Shown here: in pieces, positions 57,113 through 64,000 of the stretch
Numbering within the stretch: position 1 is the stretch's first letter
Layout of the letters: each line of letters begins with the position of its first letter
DNA from: Telmatactis stephensoni
Taxonomy: Eukaryota > Cnidaria > Anthozoa > Actiniaria > Isophelliidae
Assembly (NCBI GenBank): GCA_029948255.1
Contig: JALIZF010001715.1
Coordinates: forward strand, 399,501-463,500
Length of the DNA stretch: 64,000 nucleotides
Direction: 5' to 3'
Notes under the pieces: generated by a model
What the model was told of the DNA's origin: nothing
Seen by the model: the letters and a program-made list of their open reading frames with translations, nothing else
Databases searched by the model: none
Program-made: the position numbers and the translations under genes

Positions 57113-59743
57113 GGTTCTTTCTCGATGTAAAAGTCCCGAATTTTTTTTCAATACTAGTAGACTTAATATTGTAATACCAGGTTTAGGAGCCAAGACTGCA
57201 GATACATTTTCAATACTAATAGACTTAATATTTTAATACTAGGTTTAGATGCCCATACTAGAGATATATTTTTAGACTTGTAGTTTCCTCCCATCTTACA
57301 ATTAATACCAGGTTTAGATCATGGACTTTATGGTTCCAGCTTTTAGGTCAGCCAGGATCGACGCTGAACTTGGGACAGCTGGGACACCCGGTACATCTGG
57401 GACATCTGGGACAATACAGGGCTCCCAACATCATTCAATTCCACGATTAACTTGCGACAGCTGGGACACCCGGGACATGTGGGACATCTGGGACAACACA
57501 GGGCTCCCAACATCATTCAATTCCACGATTAACTTGGGACAGCTGGGACATCCGGGACACCCGGGACATCTGGGACAACACAGGGCTCCCAATATCATTC
57601 AATTCCACAATTAACTTGGGACAGCTGGGACATCCGGGACATCTGGGACAACACAGGGCTCCCAACATCATTCAATCTTCATCAAATATCTTTTTGGTAT
57701 TCAAAAGGAAATTTATGGGGTAAATCTATAAGTTAAGTAGATGACATCACTGACACCTAAAAAAAATGCCAAAAATTCATTTCCTCCCTTTTGAATACCA
57801 AAAAGATATTTAAACTGGCGATCAATAGACCCATGAAGATTTACTTCACAAAGTTTCTGCTCAATAAAATTTCACCATTTTTTATCAAAGTAACACTTTT
57901 AAAATTGAATGTCTAAATTAGATTATAATCAACTTTATTAATTGAAATTAATTAAATTGAAATCCAATATAAAATTTGTTTGGATAACTATTAAATGTTT
58001 TTGTTGTTGCAGTTTTAGACTTGAACAATCCCTGTGACCAACAATATTTCAAAAGTCTTTGAGAAATAATTGTTAATTACATTATATGGAATTATAAACA
58101 TTACTTGCTCCTTCTACATTACTAATAATATTGCTTATTGACCAATCAACGAACAGCCTCTACAACGGGTTCATCTGATCGCTGATGATAACAAGGCAGA
58201 CAAACTTAGCTAGTATTTTTGCAAGAATAGATTTGTTTCTGACAAGTAAAAGAAAATTGTATGAGTGAAAATGAAAATGACCAAAGTGCCTTTTGAGTGA
58301 TTTTTGTAACTTTCTAAAAACTCTCCAGGGAAGTTTGTTAATTAATCTCCAAAAGTTCAATTTCATGACAGTGTTTGTTGCACTTTGTGGATCGAATTCA
58401 TCAGGTTTAAATCAGGTTGTAGATGTTTTGTTTATTTTATAAAGAAATTGTATGGATTGGTGCAATGTTTTGTACATATCTTTGAGATGACAAATATTTT
58501 TGCATGTTTTGCATTATAATTATATGATACATTATTTACATTTTTTATCAATAAACTATTCTGGCGAACATTGTACTAAATGAAATATAGTCATATTTAA
58601 TCTTCTTTACATGCTTGTTTTCTTTTAATAATTAACTAAACTTAAGGAGTTGCATTAGAATCTGACTGGAAAGTACAAAATGATGAATTCTGTAATATTG
58701 GCACCCTGTGTTGTACTGGGAGCCGTGTGTTGCCACAGATTTTCCGGGTGTCTCAAAAGTGTAGAATTGAATGATGTTGGGAGCCCTGTGTTGTCCCAGA
58801 TGTCCCGGATGTCCCAGCTGTCACAAGTTAAGTCTAGAATAAATTATTGAATGATGTTGGGAGCCCTGTGTTGTCCCAGATGTCCCGGGTGTCCCGGATG
58901 TCCCAGCTGTCCCAAGTTAATTGTGGAATTGAATGATATTGGGAGCCCTGTGTTGTCCCAGATGTCCCAGATGTCCCGGATGTCCCAGCTGTCACAAGTT
59001 AAGTCTAGAATAAATTATTGAATGATGTTGGGAGCCCTGTGTTGTCCCAGATGTCCCGGATGTCCCAGCTGTCCCAAGTTAATTGTGGAATTGAATGATA
59101 TTGGGAGCCCTGTGTTGTCCCAGATGACCCAGATGTCCCGGATGTCCCAGCTGTCCCAAGTTAATTGTGGAATTGAATGATGTTGGGAGCCCTGTGTTGT
59201 CCCAAATTCCCAGATGTCCCGGATGTCCCAGCTGTCCCAAGTTAATCGTGGAATTGAATGATATTGGGAGCCCTGTGTTGTCCCAGATGTCCCGGGTGTC
59301 CCGGATGTCCCAGCCGTCCCAAGTTAATCGTGGAATTGAATGATGTTGGGAGCCCTGTGTTGTCCCAGATGTCCCACATGTCCCGGGTGTCCCAGCTGTC
59401 GCAAGTTAATCGTGGAATTGAATGATGTTGGGAGCCCTGTATTGTCCCAGATGTCCCAGATGTACCGGGTGTCCCAGCTGTCCCAAGTTCAGCGTCGATC
59501 CTGGCTGACCTAAAAGCTGGAACCATAAAGTCCATGATCTAAACCTGGTATTAATTGTAAGATGGGAGGAAACTACAAGTCTAAAAATATATCTCTAGTA
59601 TGGGCATCTAAACCTAGTATTAAAATATTAAGTCTATTAGTATTGAAAATGTATCTGCAGTCTGGGCTCCTAAACCTGGTATTACAATATTAAGTCTACT
59701 AGTATTGAGAAAAAATTCGGGACTTTTACATCGAGAAAGAACC
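57113..59743. mobile_element. 2.6-kb TIR element with minisatellites inside the TIRs, 8-bp TSD
   Basis: GCTTATAT flanks both sides exactly (57105-57112, 59744-59751). Ends are GGTTCTTTCTCGATGTAAAA and the inverse. The TIRs run ~265 bp as unique sequence and then continue into arrays of a ~75-bp unit containing GGGACATCTGGGACAACACA and CATTCAATTCCACGATTAAC: ~290 bp on the left, ~750 bp inverted on the right. The interior is AT-rich and non-coding. The 97-codon frames at 57321 and 59242 are mirror copies read through the arrays. Confidence 0.85.
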
Positions 59744-59751
59744 GCTTATAT

Positions 59752-61014
59752 CGACCACCTGATTCAACCACGTTTTACAATGACTTACATGACCTGCTTA
59801 ATAAAATATGGGTCAAAAGGAAGAATGTGATTTTACTTGGTGATTTTAACTGTAATCTCTTAACTAATACTGCGGATACAGATCAAGATGCACCATATGA
59901 CAGTAACAGAATGAAAAGAATTCTTAGGCGTTTTGGTTACTCTAACATCATCGATTCACCAACACGTATCACAGCTAATTCCAAGTCTCTTATCGACCTC
60001 ATTATTGTCAGTCCTAATTTGCAGGCATCAAATGTGTTAGCTGGTTCTATTGACTTTGGCATAATATCAGACCATCATCTTATCTATGCTGCATTTTCTA
60101 CAAGAAGGAGTAACCCAAAGCCTAAATTTATTACTGTGAGGAACTATAAAGATCTGGATAATGAAAAGCTTCAAAGGGACTTAGAAGAAGCTCCATGGCA
60201 TATCATATCTTCAGTAGAGGATGTTGAGGACAGTGTTTACTTATGGGAAACCATGTTTAAAGACATTATCGAGTCCAACATCAAACGGAGGAATGTGAAA
60301 GTCAGACATAAGTCGCTTCCCTGGATCAATTCCGAAATTAGAAAGGCTATGAATCAAAGGTATAAGTGTCTGAAAGCTGCCCAAGGTAAACCCTGTGACA
60401 GTCCACAGTGGGATATATACAGAGCTAAAAGAAATGCTGTCAGAAAAATGCTCAGGCAAGCTGAGGCCTCTTACTGGATTGGATTATTTGAAGAATCTTC
60501 CTCACCTAAAGATTTCTGGAAGATATCCAACCGTATACTTGGTAAGGGTAAAGGTGCTAAAATTGGTCCCATACAAGACTCTAATAACACTATTATTACA
60601 GATGATGGTCAGAAAGCAAATTTAATTAATAATTATTTTATTGATATTGCACATAATCTTACTAAGAACCTAGAACCACTACCATTAGACACCACTTGTT
60701 ACATTAATAGGATTACACCCACTATAGAGAATTTCTCTTTGGATTGGGATATAGTTAGAAAAACTTTAAAGTCTATTAACCCGAATAAAGCAGTGGGCCC
60801 TAATAATATTTTTCCCAAAGACCTTAAATTGGCACAAGATTCTGCTATCCAGGGTCTATTAGAGGTGTTCAAAAGAAGCATGGAATGTTGTAAATTCCCT
60901 CAGCAATGGAAGGAGTCATTAGTTACACCTGTTTTTAAGAAAGGGAACAGCTTAGATCCTAACAACTATCGACCTATATCCCTGCTTAGTACACCGTCCA
61001 GGAAAGCTTCTTGA
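59752..61014 (+). pseudogene. LINE endonuclease C-terminus and RT start
   Basis: From the insertion end the frame goes through VILLGDFNCNL, SLIDLIIVSP and IISDHHLIYA (endonuclease catalytic motifs) into the RT (NPNKAVGPNNI; NNYRPISLLS). It breaks at 61014, where a frameshift follows. Confidence 0.8.
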
Positions 61015-62168
61015 GAAAGTAGTATGTAATTCATTTGATGATCATATCTTATCCAACGACATTCTTACAGACAGACAGTGGGGATTTAGGAGGGGCTATT
61101 CTACGGAGAGTCTTCTCCATCTCACTGAGTCCTGGGGGAGCGCCTTAGATAGTGGCCATAAGGTTGGAGTCTTATTCATTGATTTCCACAAAGCTTTCGA
61201 TTGTGTGGACCACATTATCCTTGCTGAGAAACTTTAAGGCTGTCGGTTTGGCAGGTGATATGTGGAACTGGATTAACGATTCTCTCTCCAACCGTGTGCA
61301 AGGGACTAGTGTAAATAAGTCTAGATCTGATAGAAAACCCATTAGAGTGGGGATTCCTCAAGGGTCCTTATTAGGACCTAGATTGTTTGCATCCTATGTT
61401 AATGATCTCCCTGACTCTATTGCCAGTGGAGAAGTCTATAATGTATGCTGATGATACCACAATATATGTGATGGGGAATACTGTTGATGAGATATCAACA
61501 GTATTACAGGCTGTCCTTGACCAGGTTAATTCTTGGTGCCTTAGTAACAGATTGATTGTACATGAAGGTAAATCCGAGGCAATGGTATTAAGGACCACCC
61601 CCTTCATAGGTCCTTTGAAACCTCTAAAGTGGGGTGAGGACATTATTCGATACGTCTCTTCCACCAATTGCCTCTGGGTTACAATTGATGAAAAACTCTC
61701 GTGGTCTCAACATATTGCATTGGCTCGGTCTGCATTTAATGCCAAGGTTAAAATATGTTGAGATGTATAAGTTTTCTACCAACATCTATCTTGTAGACAT
61801 TTTACTATAAGATAGTAATTCCAAGTGTTTTATATGGAATTGTGATCTGGGGGTCTGGACCCAAGCTTAAGGATCTACAAATGATTCATATTAGAGCTGC
61901 TAGGCTGATTCACAAGCTACCTAATAATTTTAAGAATTATTATTTACTTTCTAGGGTTGGATGGATGCCTTTAGAGTATTTTTATAAGTTCCGCATCTTA
62001 ACTATTACACATGATGCATACCATAATTTAGGATTGCGAGAAATCAATTCTATGGTAACCAAAAACTCTCATAGCTATAATCTAAGGAAATCTTTGAATG
62101 TTGTACTCAATAGGCCAAAAACTGAATTGGGTCGTAGGTCTTTTATTCATAGATCGGCAATTGCATGA
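61015..62168 (+). pseudogene. LINE reverse transcriptase remainder, multiply frameshifted
   Basis: RT motifs continue in changing frames: FIDFHKAFDCVDH near 61178, GIPQGSLLGPRLF near 61350, the catalytic MYADDTTIYV near 61444, then LKWGEDIIRYVSS and the C-terminal RAARLIHKLPNN near 61890. Breaks lie near 61235, 61440 and 61760. Non-functional. Confidence 0.8.
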
Positions 62169-62458
62169 ATGCTCTTCCAGATAATAATAAGGATTCCCCA
62201 ATTCGTTCGATTTTCAAATACTATTTAAAACAATCTAAGCATATTATGAATATCAATTTTGGGAAGCGAGGGAATGTTATACACAACAAGAAACTAGATT
62301 TTTACTATTACTTGCAATTTTACTATTCATTTATTTATTTAATTTATTTTAATATTTGTAAATATCATATTTGTATTTTATATAAATTTTAGTAGATGTA
62401 ATTAGTGTACACATCAGCTGTAAAGTTGCAATTTTTAACCTGCGTTATCAAATAAAGT

Positions 62459-63291
62459 TATGTATGTATGTATGTATGTATGTATGTATGTATGTATGTA
62501 TGTATGTATGTATGTAGTATGTATGTATGTATGTATGTATGTATGTATGTATGTATGTATGTATGTATGTATGTATGTATGTATGTATGTATGTATGTAT
62601 GTATGTATGTATGTATGTATGTATGTATGTATGTATGTATGTATGTATGTATGTATGTATGTATGTATGTATGTATGTATGTATGTATGTATGTATGTAT
62701 GTATGTATGTATGTATGTATGTATGTATGTATGTATGTATGTATGTATGTATGTATGTATGTATGTATGTATGTATGTATGTATGTATGTATGTATGTAT
62801 GTATGTATGTATGTATGTATGTATGTATGTATGTATGTATGTATGTATGTATGTATGTATGTATGTATGTATGTATGTATGTATGTATGTATGTATGTAT
62901 GTATGTATGTATGTATGTATGTATGTATGTATGTATGTATGTATGTATGTATGTATGTATGTATGTATGTATGTATGTATGTATGTATGTATGTATGTAT
63001 GTATGTATGTATGTATGTATGTATGTATGTATGTATGTTATGTATGTATGTATGTATGTATGATGTATGTATGTATGTATGTATGTATGTATGTATGTAT
63101 GTATGTATGTATGTATGTATGTATGTATGTATGTATGTATGTATGTATGTATGTATGTATGTATGTATGTATGTATGTATGATGTATGTATGTAGTATGT
63201 ATGTATGTATGTATGTATGTATGTATGTATGTATGTATGTATGTATGTATGTATGTATGTATGTATGTATGTATGTATGTATGTATGTATG

Positions 63292-63322
<31 letters not shown>

Positions 63323-64000
63323 TGTATGTATGTATGTATGTATGTATGTATGGTATGTATGTATGTATGTATGTATGTATGTATGTATGTATGTATGTAT
63401 GTATGTATGTATGTATGTATGTATGTATGTATGTATGTATGTATGTATGTATGTATGTATGTATGTATGTATGTATGTATGTATGTATGTATGTATGTAT
63501 GTATGTATGTATGTATGTATGTATGTATGTATGTATGTATGTATGTATGTATGTATGTATGTATGTATGTTGTATGTATGTATGTATGTATGTAGTATGT
63601 ATGTATGTATGTATGTATGTATGTATGTATGTATGTATGTATGTATGTATGTATGTATGTATGTATGTATATGTATGTATGTATGTATGTATGTATCGTA
63701 TGTATGTATGTATGTGTATGTATGTATGTATGTATGTATGTATGTATGTATGTATGTATGATATTGTATGTATGTATGTATGTATGTATGTATGTATGTA
63801 TGTATGATGTATGTATGTATGTATGTATGTATGTATGTATGTATGTATGTATGTATGTATGTATGTATGTATGTATGTATGTATGTATGTATGTATGTAT
63901 GTATGTATGTATGTATGTATGTATGTATGTATGTATGTATGTATGTATGTATGTATGTATGTATGTATGTATGTATGTATGTATGTATGTATGTATGTAT
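62459..64000. repeat. (ATGT)n microsatellite, at least 1.5 kb, continues past the window
   Basis: It starts directly after the LINE tail AAATAAAGTT. Pure ATGT/GTAT units fill the rest of the window with ~15 single-base slips or substitutions (near 62516, 63039, 63062, 63195, 63353, 63571 and 63660-63805). The long 'MYVC' open frames in all three phases are artefacts. Confidence 0.95.

Larger units (their letters stand above)
56540..62459 (+). mobile_element. Decayed Jockey/CR1-group LINE split by a TIR element
   Basis: Endonuclease start at 56764 (MGHININGLTNKLSEIQF), then the 2631-bp insertion, then endonuclease remainder and RT. At least four frameshifts or stops interrupt it. The tail is AAATAAAGTT followed by (ATGT)n. 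Unlike the 18-22 kb LINE it has no 2A-like motif and a different tail. The 5' limit is estimated. Confidence 0.8.

Noticed and set aside
62460..63807. Long open frames of repeating Met-Tyr-Val-Cys, up to 284 codons
   Set aside because: A stop-free tetranucleotide repeat is open in all phases; no coding signal.

Overview
The window is eukaryotic and AT-rich, and it reads as animal DNA, most likely an anthozoan cnidarian (stony coral or sea anemone). The organism call is inference. It rests on spliced genes with GT..AG introns, a secreted GM2-activator-like (ML-domain) gene, Ty3/gypsy and CR1/L2/Jockey-type retrotransposons, and very many small inverted-repeat elements. No rRNA, tRNA or CRISPR was seen.

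Layout. 1-12.4 kb is intergenic DNA with short palindromic or TIR elements. These include a 1.2-kb element (1586-2802) with a perfect 8-bp target duplication and a 152-aa reading frame. At 4657-5718 lies a displaced inverted copy of the last exon and 3' flank of the gene at 44-47 kb. 12408-17179 is a complete young gypsy element: identical 190-bp LTRs, 5-bp TSD, open gag and pol. 17.8-35.1 kb is a nested array of roughly 1-kb repeats (family I). It is interrupted by a LINE with a 2A-like motif (itself carrying a MITE), a 7-8-bp-TSD element with a small kozak-started ORF, a 1.4-kb MITE with heptamer arrays, a second repeat family and other insertions. 34.0-43.4 kb holds three copies of a third repeat family, two of them in inverted orientation, and an unassigned stretch. 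It also holds an exact 279-bp tandem duplication next to a foldback element.

44.29-47.15 kb, minus strand, is the one convincing host gene: four coding exons whose phases all agree, giving a predicted 194-aa secreted protein. 51.5-56.2 kb is a large TTGGGAA-type minisatellite element carrying two palindromic insertions, one of them a 1192-bp palindrome with a 7-bp TSD. 56.5-62.46 kb is a decayed LINE split by a 2631-bp TIR element with an 8-bp TSD and minisatellites inside both TIRs. The window ends in at least 1.5 kb of (ATGT)n that grows out of the LINE tail.

The most interesting pattern is that at least four unrelated-sequence repeat families share one end architecture. One end is a hairpin whose first arm is an inverted repeat. 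The other end has the partner repeat followed by a second hairpin, then CTAG in three families. Most copies with a visible boundary sit between T and T with no target duplication. I interpret these as non-autonomous Helitron2/Helentron-like rolling-circle elements. Nested copies inside this window give direct insertion-site evidence for that reading.
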